Of a DNA stretch of 64,000 nucleotides, positions 10,801 to 22,600 are shown piece after piece. This stretch comes from Bolinopsis microptera (Eukaryota; Ctenophora; Tentaculata; Lobata; Bolinopsidae). Where the stretch lies: NCBI RefSeq assembly GCF_026151205.1, contig NC_087077.1, positions 12,498,983-12,562,982 of the forward strand, given 5' to 3'. The notes under the pieces are model-generated. The model searched no databases, was not told the origin of the DNA, and saw only the letters and a program-made list of their open reading frames with translations. The position numbers and the translations under genes were made by a program. How positions within the stretch are numbered: position 1 is the stretch's first letter; each line of letters opens with the position of its first letter.

Positions 10801-13800
10801 CTTGATCTAGTAGATCTATGAAGCCCGCTCTGTTTTTAAAGAACTAAAATATTGATACCCCCTTTACGATGCACATTTAAAAATTGTTAACACCTAGTAT
10901 AGATGTTGTTTAGAAAACTAAATTTTGAGATAGCAATGGTCAAATTACAGTATAGCTGTTAATGTAATGGTGATGTTTAAAGTTAATTTCGATAATTACC
11001 GATTCTAATTCTTCTACCACAATATGTAAAGCTCTAGGAAACCACCACCAAAATGAGATGAAACTGACCCTTGGTAGATATTGTTAGAGTAAGTTTGTTG
11101 TAAAGCAAGCAGCACATGTAAAACACATGATTCCTAGCATGCAGGGAGGAGTCATTTCACACATTTACATTACACACATTCCTGGCAACAAGGTTCACAT
11201 TCCTCTTTAAAAAGACAGGTAGATAATCTAGAGTAGATAGTCTGGAGTGTTTTATTTGATTTGTCCCGAGCCCTATGTCCTAAGTAACCACCCTTACCCC
11301 GCACTGTAATGTACTGTCAGAGGGGTGTAATGTTTAGCTGCTAACAGTTGGCAGTACTTGGCGAGGAATGTTACACTGTCATGTACCAGTGTGCACGTGC
11401 TCATCACATGATCTCCACGTGCGATATCTCTGCTACTTAATTGGCTACTTGCCACGCACGTGCACTTTGGCTCACTGGGATATTTGGTGAAATGCTCATT
11501 GGTCAGGTTATGTCACGTGTTATGCTTCTCTGCTCCGATTGGTTGATCCGCGCGGCTCCTCCTCAGGATTCAGCTGAATATTATATTATTCTAGTTTCTG
11601 CTTGAGTGCTTGCAGACTGCAGTTTCACCTCCTCAACTTCATCTCTCTGCTCCATCTATCTTCACGTGTGAAAACTCTGTAAATTTGTTTCTGTAGCAAA
11701 CTGCAATTCTCTCAACACGCATGAAAATGAATTGAAACTTTGAAACCAGCACTGATTTTTCTTCACTAAGAATAGGGACGCTATTGTTATCATCACCACA
11801 GAATTAATTCTATAAAAGTAGAAATTACACGATCACAAAAAATCAATAATTTCATTTTTGGTTTTCCAAATGAACTACTAAAATCTACACTCTACAGCAA
11901 AAGAAAACACTGATCATGTTATTATTCGTGTCTAAATTTCTCCACCTTTAACTTTATACGATCTGATAGTTTCTCTTCGTTATATATATTTGGTACTGGG
12001 TCATTCTTTACTCACCGTAGTGACTGTATTACTACAATTGCTCTAGCCTCTAATCATTATCAATAACTCCAATAATATTTTCAGATGTACAAAATATGTT
12101 GTAGTCCCGGATACGCAGATATCAGACACAACAACTTTCTACCTGGAGAATGTGCCCTCTGATAGCAATGCTAACAAAATGTTCACCTCTGCTCTCAACA
12201 CTATTACTCATAACATCTGGTAAGTTAATTTCTCGTTGCAACTATTGGCGAGATTTATTATAATATAATTATTATATGGTCAGTGAATTACTCATTACAT
12301 ACTTGGGTAATTTCCTTTTCCTTGACAACCACGAAAACCGGCTTGTTAAGTAGATATCTGGTGAATAGATTTCTCGTAACATTTCACTGAATAACAATGG
12401 GAGGTCTATACTGATAAGAGTGCAGATTGTGCATTGGTTAGAGTATCTTAGTATCCAGTTACTAGTCAGTAACTTCCTTGGACGGTATCAGAACACTGTA
12501 GTAAAGTGGACAAACCTCACAATATTATTATCTGCTTACTAATTTGTTAGGTTTTCTCTAGTGATATTGTACTGATAATTATGGGTGTGTGGATACTTTT
12601 ACCAGTATATTTGTACCATTAGCAAGCAGTAATTTAACTGGCCCTGTCAATCATGTTAAAGTGGTGGGGTCGCTTCTGGTGGGGTAACTTCTCACTTCTG
12701 TTAAAATGGGGCGAGTTCTTCTCCAACAGTCTCCATTTACCTAATTAAGGCCACAGGGGGGGGGGGGGGGGTCCGAGGTCGATTTTGAGATTTTGAGATA
12801 TGTTGTAGAGCTCGATCTAAATTTTCAAATGCTTTTGTCCTTACGGAAAACAAAGTTTCCTATTTGAAGATATCGCGCGTTGAATTTTGAGGTTTACCTG
12901 TAATTCTATTGTAAATGAAAACTTTAAATGAAATCGTGTTCAAAATCTATCTTCTTTTTCAGTTTATGACTTAGAACCTTGTAACTTGGCAACAATGTTC
13001 TTCAAGGTATTTTGAGTTTTTTTTATGTAACGATTTATGATATCTTGCTCCAAAGCTGAGATATGAGTTTAACCATGAGTGCGGGTTACAAAATTTAAAA
13101 TGGTTAACCTCATAAAAAGAGTTAGGAGCAAAATTACAACAATCGTTACATAACAAACTTTTAAATTTATGTCAGGAACATAAGTTCCAAATTTGAGGTG
13201 AAATGGATAAAAACTCTAGGAGAAGATAGATTTTGAAGTCAAAAATTCGAGGTTTTCAGGAGAGGCAAAAAACTGTTTTTTATGTTATGTGATTTTTGAG
13301 AATTTTGCCTTTATTTGTATATTTTTCAAAGTTTAACTGCTGAAATAACACAAAAACAATAAAAACAAAGCTTATCGTAGTTTTCAGTTGTAATGGCATC
13401 AATATTTCTGCCCTCCATTATCGATTTATCAAAAAATGAGGTTAAATGAGAATTGGTTAACCTCATTTATTAAAAAAAGTAAAATAGCTACAGACAAATG
13501 AGTGGTGGCAAAGTATCCACCACAAAAATATATATTGATTCAAAGCATAATGTTTTTTTGCATTTTTTGAGGCCTCGACCCCCCCCCCCCCCCCCCCCCC
13601 TGTGGCCTTAATTTCAACGTGTTGCAAAACCCACAATTCTGCCTGCACTGCATTCAATGACCAAATAGAACTCATCCCACGTGACAAGAACCAACCAATC
13701 AGAACACTGGCTGGGAAGTCAGTGCGTAGTGTGTGGTAAGACTGGTAATGTGTTAAATGAACGACACGCAGAGCCTACAGGGTCCAATAATGTCAGAATT

Positions 13801-16800
13801 TGACAGTATTAACCCAACTATAGTATTTTATCTAACTGTTAAGATGAACTCTACAAAAAAGGTAGCCTATAAATATAATCAAAATAGCAGAAGTGATCAA
13901 CTCCATCAAAGTTCAACTATCCATAAACATTTCACACGGGACAGTTATTGTGGGTTTTGATTGGTCATTGGTGGAAGCTGATTAGTCACGTGTCAGAAAA
14001 ATAAGGTTCGCCTCCCCACCAGGATCGATATCCATTGATAGTGTGTAATAGCTCCATGCAGGCCCCAACTGTCACTCAGTCACTGGGTAACATAAGACGA
14101 GGTAATAGTTACCTGGTGATATAAACCGTTATTAACAGTTACCTGACCAGGTCACACGTTAAATGTTAAAATCTAATTACCTCACATCTCTACCCGACTG
14201 CAGGCCCTAGTTGTTACCAATTATTGATCGGAACAAACCAGTGAAACAATTTCCTTTTCTAGATGTGCAGTAGACTGAGTAGATTCACGAATTGCTCTGG
14301 GTGTCTTGTAACAATATTTCAGATCTATTTTGTGATGTTTGGTTTAATTAATTAACTTAACTCGTAGCTGCTCTGGAATATTTAAGAGGTAAAATTAGAT
14401 CAGGGTCAATATGTAGTATTACACCACGATAGCTGTTATATTATAGTAAAAGATACTAAAAGACTGATTTATCTCAGGGATAAGCCAGGAGAAGAAGAGG
14501 ATCCTGATGAATCTGGGCGTGGCAGTACCCACAATGATTTAGAACCGAGACCTGCTCCCAGTGCTACTCCCTCTAAAACTCCCTCAGCCCCTCGCCGCTC
14601 CCTCTCTCCTCTTTCCATACTTGGACCCTCCTCCAGTGCGACACTAACTAAAGCTAATGATAATCTTAACAAATCAATATTACACAGCCTACAGTTAAAC
14701 AACATATGTAATGGAGTTGCAAATGTAAGAGTGGGATGTGATGGTAAAGAGAATGGGATGACAGCTGATAAGACGGAAGAAGAGAACGGTTATACAGAAG
14801 GAGGAGATAACGGTTTTACAGAAGATAACGGAGGAGAGAATGGTTTGACAGATAAAGCGAACAGTCCCCCGGACCCCACCTACCCGCCCAACTCACTGCT
14901 CTCTCCCACCCACTACCCTCCTGGTGCTGCTCCATTCGACCCTCGCTACATGTACGCGGGGAGGGGTGACTACACGGGGAGAGGCGACTATACAGGAAGG
15001 AGCGAGTCTGATATGTACTCAGCGCATTCCAGACAGGGATCAGATCCTTACAGTGCACCTGGAATACACAGCCCTATATCCCCCTACTATTACAACCCGT
15101 ATATAGACCCCATTAGGTACCAGTACCCCTACCCACACTACCCACCTATGTACCCACATAATGTACCTGCCTTCTACCCGCCTAACTATTCTCCTTCTCG
15201 TCGCTCCAAGAAGCTGTCCAAAGAAAAGGGAGAAAAGCTGTCTAAAGAGAAGAGTGCATTCCGTACACTGGGCCGTGCGTCCCCCAACAAGCGCACAAAC
15301 CACCGCTCGCCTGACAAGTCCAGTTTTTCTTCTGCTAACAAATCTGTGTGTTCAACTTCCACTGTCAGTTCTCGTGACTCAACAAATAACAGGCGAGTTT
15401 ATAATCTTTATCTGTGATTTCTGAGTAACATATTTGTCCTTTTCGGTAACATTAAACGGTGATTGTGTCATAAATTGGTATTAAATTGGTATTATTCTAT
15501 TACATAATGTTACTCGTATTAAATTTCAGTAACGGTTGTAAAAATTTGTCAACTCTGAAGGTTGCATAATTTTTGTAATAACGTAATCGGACTAAAGAAT
15601 TGCAGGAACATTGACTAAGTAATTACTTAATGACACTAAAGAAGTGCAGTAAAAATGACTAATTGTTCCTACAGTTCACGCTCTAAACGAAGTGGAAGGA
15701 GCAGTGCTAAGAAGCAACTCTATCCTGAGAGTAACAACACTACACGCTCTATGAAAAGTAGTGCTAGTAGCTCCGTTTCTGAGAGAAGGAAGGATACTTG
15801 CATCAGAGATACCATCGACAAATCTTGTTAGTTTTATTTTATTTACTGTTCAAATTCTAGTTTAAATATTGGAGAAAGCCCTAACTTCTTCAATTTTATA
15901 TCGAAATTGTGAAATTTCTGTCGAAATGATAAAAGGGTAAAATATCCCTGGTACTTCACTTTTTATCGTCTTTGCCGTCAATAATATCTTTTTAAGGGGG
16001 CCGGGGGGGGGTCTTCATCAAAATTCTCTCGAAATCGACTTTATAGTTGTTTCTGATAGAGGGGAGTGATATCTATCAGCTGCTTTTGGTCCCATGGAAA
16101 AATATTGTTCCTAGCCGAAATTATCGCCGGTCTAAGGTCAGCGCTTATGTGTAATTGTATTGCGCGAGCGATTTTCAATCGCAAATTCTGAAAATCGAGT
16201 CTAAAAATCTATCTTCTCCCACATTTTTTGAGCAATCACCCTGAAACTTTCAGGATATGTTCTAGGGACCATTTAGAAGAGAATGATCATACAAAATTTT
16301 GAGATAGGCCTTTAAAAATTTTTTATTCAATTTTGAAAATCTTGGACCTCAAAAAATCGTAAAAAAACGAGGTCCAAGATTTTCAAAATTGAATAAAAAA
16401 TTTTTAAAGGCCTATCTCAAAATTTTGTATGATCATTCTCTTCTAAATGGTCCCTAGAACATATCCTGAAAGTTTCAGGGTGATTGCTCAAAAAATGTGG
16501 GAGAAGATAGATTTTTAGACTCGATTTTCAGAATTTGCGATTGAAAATCGCTCGCGCAATACAATTACACATAAGCGCTGACCTTAGACCGGCGATGATT
16601 TCGGCTAGGAACAATATTTTTCCATGGGACCAAAAGCAGCTAATAGATATCACTCCCCTCTATCAGAAACAACTATAAAGTCGATTTCGAGAGAATTTTG
16701 ATGAAGACCCCCCCCCGGCCCCCTTAAGTGTTAGATTACCCTTTCAAATGAATGGAGGGACATTTAAATTGATTTATATCTCCGAAAAACTGGCTCACAC

Positions 16801-19331
16801 ATAATATTATCGCCAACATCTTGCCATTCATGATTTAGCTTTGTGCTAATTGCCTCAATAGTTCATGTGTTCATTTTAATTCTGTCTATTTAAATCCAAT
16901 ATCTGAATTTATTAATATAGGTAAAATTTCAGCGCGAAGCAGCAGAACAGCTTCATCTCAGAGCGAGTCTGCGTCGATTAGCGCTAAAGCATTAAAAATG
17001 TTGACTTTGCAGAAACGGCAACTGGATCATCTACAGCAACAGGTACTTATTACTTACCACTTGTTAGTTATTAACTGGAACATATTTATGATGGACGGTT
17101 TTTCTGATTCATTTTCAGTCCTTCCTGTTTCTATCAGAGTCATTAATTTTCGGAATCATTAATTTACACTTTATTTTCACTATGTTCACACTTTTCTGTC
17201 ATTCTACGTTTTATGTACTAGTTATACAGACTTCAGTTAATGAATACCTGGACACAAGCTTTTTTAATTGAATACTTGGGATAGTTTTGTAAAATTGTCT
17301 AATAGTCGATAAGTCGACGGTCGACCGAAGGCGCCATTCAATAATTATTGCCGTTAAAGTGCGATTTAAGAGGTGTGTGTATGGTTCAGCACTGTCTTTT
17401 TGATCCACGATTCGATTAAAATGAAGTAGTTAGTGACTAGTGTGTCAGGATGCATGCCACCTAACTTACCGCGGCAAATACGAAATTTGTAATCAAATTT
17501 TTGACATTTTTTTATGAAAATAACGTTTTGTCAGCATTTAGTGTAACTTTATCCGTAATTACATGCGCGCGCGGTGCCCGCGCGGCATTTTAAGCAGCTG
17601 CACGATGCAGAGCCAGTAGAGGCAGCTGCACGCTAAATGATTAGTGTTGTGATGTTATAATGACTCGAGGATACACACAATATGTTCCCTTGCTTGATGA
17701 TGTTAATTGGTTGTGTCCAGGTGTCTTTGTTAATGAAGAACGCACACACGACCACCCAACCTCAAAGTGAAGTAGTAAGTCTGGATAAGAGTATAGAGAC
17801 AATGAGAAATCAGATGGAGATACTGGAACAGCAAATAGACAAGGTTAGCATGCAGTTACATTGTAATCAATTACTACATTTGAGTACATTCACGTGCTCA
17901 CTTACTATCTGCTCAATTTTCTATAATTTTTTATTTAATATGTAAAGTAAAGTGGGATCCAGCAGGATATTAGTAGAGGTTAATCCTCGTTCCTTTTTAT
18001 TTACTAAACCACACCCTAATAATCAATCAAAGATATTCTGCCGTACTAAATGACAACTCACATTATTATCTATAGCCTTGATAGAGACCCAGCACGGTTA
18101 CATTATATGGACCACGGCTAGATTTATTAAGATATATTTTAACTCAACCTACTAACGCCCTTTTTTGTCATGATTATGACCTCAATTTATGTACATTATT
18201 GTTCCCATTACTAATGACTAATGTTATATACAATAAACTTATCAGTGGTATCTATAGTAACCAAATGTATTTTCATTCATAACCAGGTTAAACTAAACAA
18301 TGTGCTTTTGTTTTTGGCCAGAGTACTATGATATTTTATCAACCCACACATAATATTACCATAATATTACCAGGGTGTCTCCAGCTCCACGGAGACTAAC
18401 GATATGTGTGTTGGTACTGGCGAATCACTGGTTCTCACTGAAAACACAGCAACTGAGATGACCCAACACCAGTTAAATGACCAGTCAGCCCAGTGTCCAG
18501 TAACTTGGTCGCATGATGTGTCACGTGATACATCTCTGAGTGAGAGGTGCTGTGATGGAGGGCCCAGTGAGACTGACTCTACCTCATTCTACCTGAGATT
18601 TAAGGAAAACGAGGACCCTCACCGCTCTAACGGCTGGGATTCGTCAGAAAGTAAGTTTTATCAGAAATATTATTATTAGAAATAGTTTATTTCCTAGTAA
18701 GGTGTCTGCAGTCCGAGTGTCGTTAACAACTTCAAATATTACGTAATCACGGTGGGGGAGGTAGGGGGTTTCTAAATGATTATGTTAGTGTAATTTTAAC
18801 ACAACAGCTATGTTTAAAACTGATTATGGAGGGGGCAAACATTTACCAAATAGTTATTACGTAATATGTGAACGACCCCTAATACTCCATAATTACAAAT
18901 ATGTTCTAATTTGGATAACTTTAACTTGCTGATATAGTTAAACACTTCTTAACAATCTTTTCTAAGTTTCGTTACTTTCAGATCAAAATGTAAAGTTCTC
19001 GCCGGACGATGTTGTATCCACCAAATACCGCGATCAGTCCATCTTTCAGCACCCGAAAATACAAGCCCCCTCTCTTAATCACTCTATCTACAACAGCGTG
19101 TATTTTGGGGAGGAGTTTGACAAATCATCCTATCCCAGCTCCAGATCTGTTGTTAAACCGGAGTACTCTGTCGCGAGCAGGAAGTATTTAGAGAAACATC
19201 AATTAGTTTCCCCACCCACCAAGCATGTAGACAAGAGGAAGAAGGAAAAGATCGTCTATAAAAATGGTAAAATAATGCAGCGAAATATGGATCCTGAGTC
19301 AGTGGACTTTCATAGACTTGAACTGAAATGA
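7822..19331 (+). CDS. STIL: STIL orthologue (centriole duplication factor), multi-exon
   Basis: STIL is the PLK4 and SAS-6 partner that starts procentriole assembly. Exons read from splice signals: 7822-7862, 8010-8060, 8515-8636, 8722-9001, 9168-9365, 9780-9897, 12085-12219, 14478-15392, 15675-15826, 16933-17042, 17721-17843, 18374-18650, 18982-19331; about 950 residues against roughly 1290 in human. Family matches in order: FPSSRIHLW at the start; LIPGDMILPTKI; PVAPLPLASTPITRSLSG; GYLTLDRARRGV with IWQLLLNYTFNTSLIRE; a CPAP-binding-like EPRPAPSATP in the long proline-rich exon; the PLK4-binding coiled coil KALKMLTLQKRQLDHLQQQ continuing into VSLLMK; a STAN-like VGTGESLVL; RKYLEKHQL and the terminal VDFHRLELK. 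Problems: phases do not close between exons 2/3 and 3/4, so an N-terminal exon is missing or misplaced. Exon 8 appears to use a GC donor. Confidence 0.88.
8185..8290 (+). repeat. tRNA-derived SINE-like sequence in STIL intron
   Basis: GTTGGTAGCATAGTGATAAG resembles a tRNA 5' half with an A box, and GGGTTTGATTGC about 60 bases later resembles a B box. The anticodon and acceptor stems do not pair properly, so it is a SINE head or tRNA relic, not a working tRNA. Confidence 0.5.
9705..9784 (+). repeat. 40-bp tandem duplication carrying a 3' splice site
   Basis: Two tandem copies of a 40-base unit containing CTAATCTTATTTTGTCCC and TATTTTCAGAGAAGCGCAAC, so the branch region, pyrimidine tract and AG of STIL exon 6 occur twice, 40 bases apart. 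The exon frame that joins the preceding exon uses the downstream AG (exon from 9780). Confidence 0.85.
9898..12084. other. Large STIL intron; CCAAT/E-box-rich segment at 11,390-11,660
   Basis: No coding sequence seen. At 10,785-10,815 CTTGATCTAG is repeated. The segment 11,390-11,660 is unlike the rest: it holds several CACGTG or CACGTGC words, two ATTGG (inverted CCAAT) boxes and a GATTGGTTGATCCGCGCGG stretch, which looks promoter-like. Similar combinations occur at 13,680-13,990 and 52,680-52,750. Confidence 0.35.
12745..13611. mobile_element. TTAA-flanked element with poly-G/poly-C terminal inverted repeats
   Basis: An 867-bp segment bounded by TTAA on both sides. The left end reads GGCCACA followed by 16 G; the right end reads a run of 22 C followed by TGTGGCC. 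The inverted repeat is imperfect beyond about 45 bp. TTAA target sites are typical of the piggyBac superfamily, so this may be a non-autonomous element of that type, but no transposase is present. It lies in the STIL intron between exons 7 and 8. Internal words such as AGAAGATAGATTTT are shared with the element at 15,992. Confidence 0.65.
13612..14477. other. Remainder of STIL intron; CCAAT/E-box patch
   Basis: No coding sequence. 13,680-13,710 has CACGTGAC with CCAACCAATCAG, and 13,955-13,995 has GATTGGTCATTGG with CACGTG, an arrangement mirrored around the centre of the patch. A 67-codon open frame between them has no recognisable content. Confidence 0.35.
15992..16727. mobile_element. TTAA-flanked near-perfect palindrome (foldback MITE)
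   Basis: 736 bp that is almost entirely an inverted repeat: each arm is about 355-360 bp, starting GGGGGCCGGGGGG next to TTAA, and meeting around 16,351-16,368 between CTTGGACCTC and GAGGTCCAAG. I see only a few mismatches between the arms (for example near the TATCTATCAGCTG / CAGCTAATAGATA segment). It sits in the STIL intron between exons 9 and 10, so the pre-mRNA would contain a very long hairpin. Confidence 0.9.
17043..18373. other. STIL introns around exon 11; GC-rich patch at 17,565-17,635
   Basis: Apart from exon 11 (17,721-17,843), no coding sequence is seen. 17,560-17,590 is locally CpG-rich (GCGCGCGCGGTGCCCGCGCGG), and CAGCTGCACG occurs twice nearby (17,595 and 17,622). Confidence 0.4.
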
Positions 19332-20718
19332 GAGATACATTCGACCCTGCGATATTATAGTTCGCCAAGAATCAAGTTATTGAAAACGAGTATTGTACAG
19401 AAAATGCTCGTTTTTTCTGCTGAGTTAACTGTTAGGCACGGATGATGTTACATTTCGAATTTTTGAGTTTCAATTCAAAACTGGTCTTAGAATGCTGACA
19501 CTTTTCAACATATTTATTGTTCATGCGTGTGATCAAAATTTTGAGAACCCCAAGAATAAATCAACTGTTAAGATGGTGAGCATAATTGCGATTTGCAATT
19601 GATGTTCAAATACGTTCGCGGCAGCATGTGAGTAGCAGTGGTAGAGGCCACTTCGTGGGGTAAGAAAGAAGGAGGTTCAGAAACTTGAGGTAGTTTCAAG
19701 TTGTATCAGTTGAATGATTTGGGATATAAAAGCAAAAATTTAGTGTCCATTTTCCTAAAGTGACCTAGAACGGCAGCCTGTCGTCCAAATAAGTTCCGGT
19801 TGGAATTGAGAAATCAGTTTCATGTTGTATTTGTACTCCTGAGTCATAGCCTTGTGTTAGAGTTCTCTAATCTCACATTCGCATTTCAATAATACACTAT
19901 AAGACCCTCCGCTCAAGTCTGATGATATATAAGTATAATTTTAATCATTATAACACTGTTCGGTTTGTTCTAGGTTCGGTCCGCTTGCGCGGCTCCAAAT
20001 TTCACTAGTAAATTGATTAGATCCACGCAACCGAACCGTACCTGCTAAAGTTCAGCATGGCAGTGTACAATTATGCATTGTTGTTCAGGAAAATTTACGC
20101 AGTTTCCATAATTTGCATTTATTTTATTTTCAGGAAGCGATTTAAGTTAAGTTTTAGACTAGGTGACATATTGTAGTTACATGGCTATGTTATTTGTATA
20201 ATGCATTTGTAATAATTTTTCTTACAATAAGAACTGTTGTCTCCTGTCTTACAACATAACATGAACAATGAAGCGTCTCCAAAAATATGTGACATACTTT
20301 GTACTTGTTAAACCAGTATACTTATAGCACTGCGCGCGCTCGAGGGATATTATTAGGTTACTATTATATGCTAATAATTAAATAAGTTCACGCCAATATG
20401 GACAGTTTATCCTAATTTAGTTGCTCTAACCCCAGCTCTCTGATCTCGCGCTTGTAGTACTAGTAGTATATATATAGTCTATAGTATAGTACGCGTAGAC
20501 ACATATCATGCAACATATTTAATGTTACACTTACATTACGTGGGTAGGTTGATTGACGGTGTCAACCCTTCCAGATCGTTGCTCTGCAAATTAACATAGC
20601 AACGATCTAGTCAGTCGATGCGAAGCAAGAATGCTTATTTGCGTTAACGGGTGATACTCGTAAAATATCTGTTCCAACTCGGCGAGCGTCTTGGTAGGTT
20701 GTAAACCTACGAAATTTG
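19332..20718. other. STIL 3' flank and intergenic repeat fragments
   Basis: Presumed 3' UTR and beyond, with no gene. Near 20,575-20,610 GATCGTTGCT and AGCAACGATC can pair as a hairpin. At 20,640-20,690 a fragment with GGGTGATACTCGTAAAATAT and AACTCGGCG recurs at 28,932-29,020 and 29,750-29,810. Confidence 0.45.
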
Positions 20719-21530
20719 TGTATCACGTGGTGACCCCCACTGTCGCTTCACTGTAGAGTTTCGACGATACAGGGGGAGCCGCGCACTCGTGCGCGGCGGG
20801 TCATACAACGTATTATTATTATTATTATAAAACAGGATCTTACCGACAAAAATGATTCTTAAAAATACCTTAATGCGGTAAACTGTACCCTTGAAAAAGA
20901 TTTTCCCAACATCTGTTGCATGCAGCTATATCTTTAATTTCGTTCAATTCATACAAGTTGTCCATTTGCAAACTTCTACTATTTAAATCACTTCTTAAAA
21001 CCGATAACAAGTTCATTTTAGGTCTCCCCAATCTTCCAATGAATAAATTATCTGATTCAATAGCAAATGAGAGAGCCGTTTGGGCTGGGGTGTTCTCCAT
21101 ACTCCTGAGAATGTGTCCAAACATTTTCCACCGCTGGTGTTCAATGCGCTTGGATAACTTTTCAACTTTGCACCTTTCATACAATGCTTTGTTGCTTATC
21201 ATACCTTTAGGCCATTTGATGTTTAAAATGGACCTGAGGTGTCTACGATGGAGTGTGTCCATTTTCTCCATGGTTGCTTTCTTATATATTATATATATTA
21301 GGACTACAACGTATGACAACGAAATTTACCTGGCAAAGTCCTACAACTACAAGTGCAAAGTGGGACTGGGTAGGTGGGCTAATTTTTCACACAGCCATGT
21401 GTAACTTTGTCATACGTTGTATGACCCGCCGCGCACGAAGTGCGCGGCTCCCCCTGTATCGTCGAAGACGATACACTATAGTGAAGCGACAGTGGGGTGA
21501 AGCGACAGTGGGGGTCACCACGTGATACAA
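20719..21530. mobile_element. Inverted-repeat element carrying a LINE 3' fragment
   Basis: The left end (20,719-20,815) and right end (21,410-21,530) are inverted copies of the GC-rich hairpin module. They begin and end with TGTATCACGTGGTGACC / GGTCACCACGTGATACA and contain CATACAACGTAT next to the hairpin. The right end has an extra GTGAAGCGACAGTGGGG duplication. Between them lies a reverse transcriptase-associated C-terminal fragment and a short (ATT)n tract. No transposase is visible; this looks like a composite or foldback-type non-autonomous element. Confidence 0.7.
20870..21290 (-). pseudogene. LINE ORF C-terminal fragment (RT-associated domain)
   Basis: About 138 residues. HRRHLRSILNIKW, KRIEHQRWKMFGHILR and IGRLGRPK match the C-terminal segment found after the reverse transcriptase domain in many animal non-LTR elements (the R..R..GHI.R ... 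GRP pattern). It is a different family from the CR1-like copies in this window. The polymerase core is absent, so it is a 5'-truncated relic enclosed by the inverted repeats. Confidence 0.7.
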
Positions 21531-22600
21531 GTGTAACTGTATTGTGTATACGCGTACTGCATGACGCGCTTGTTTTTATTTCGGCGGTCGCGCGCTATAT
21601 ACTGCAATCGAGAGTTGCTCTATCCAGAGCCCTTGCGCTTGCAGTAGCGCGCGCCCGCCTCACAGCGGTAAAAAGGGCTCTAGCCATGAACCCACCCAAC
21701 GATTTTGGCACCACTGTACAGTGGTGCCAAAATTTCCCGCGCTTTTGTCCTCATATGCAACGTGTGTAGTCTTTTAGACATTGATTGTGTAAACGAGGTG
21801 TCGTACGTCACCTAAAGATCGGATGACAGGGGGCTGACCATGCCCAAACCTAATTGATCATTGATCGGGTCTGAGGTCACCTAATTATGAGCCTATGAGG
21901 TCACGTGACTATGACGACACCAGACCTTGTCCTCCGTTTCCCGCTCATTGGACCAGGTGAGCTTGCATGCTTGTGAATGTAGGTGTAAGTACAGCTGTAC
22001 TGTAGTTTATACCTAATTAACCCCTATACACGGTCACTGTGCATTATAGAAACTTGAAAAGTGGTTACTGCATACTGGAGGGAGAAGTGCCAAGACTTCC
22101 TTCGCTACATAGACGCTGTTGTCAGCACTGCACGCGCGCGCACGAACCTTCCCATCGGGGTTCGTGGATAGGTGCTTTTCTTGATTCTTGAGTTTTAATA
22201 CTTTCAACACTACTATATAACAAGTAATTTGAGGATGTCCAATATGTCCATGGCTTGCTAAAGTCAACTGCATCGGGGGTACTATGATGGTCCAGGGGTT
22301 GCTGAAACAGAAGACTGGCACTCTTAACCTGTTAAGAAGTTAGGTAGTTGTAGTGAATGATGTTTCTGTTTGGCAATGTATAACTCCATTCACACCACAA
22401 TCCACAATTGGACAATTGGACAACCCTGATTAATGTGTAGATAGTGTTGAAAGAATTTTGGACTTAAAACTTGAACATCACTTCTGATAACTTTTGGGGC
22501 TGTGCTCCAAGAACAGGCTGACATATATGGCTTATGGATTATATATATAATGTATTCTGATTAAATGATAGGGCTTGCCAGTCCAACCACCTCATATTTT
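21531..22600. other. GC-rich repeat, palindrome and LINE upstream region
   Basis: 21,545-21,680 is an inverted copy of the GGGCTCTGGTTAGAGC / CGCGCTACTGC module. 21,702-21,733 is a perfect 32-bp palindrome. The rest may include the 5' UTR of the LINE that follows, but I could not find a 5' boundary. No separate gene is seen. Confidence 0.5.

Noticed and set aside
15040-15303. Minus-strand and alternate-frame ORFs across STIL exon 8 (14,469-15,424)
   Set aside because: They are shadows of a low-complexity coding exon whose forward frame joins neighbouring exons in phase.
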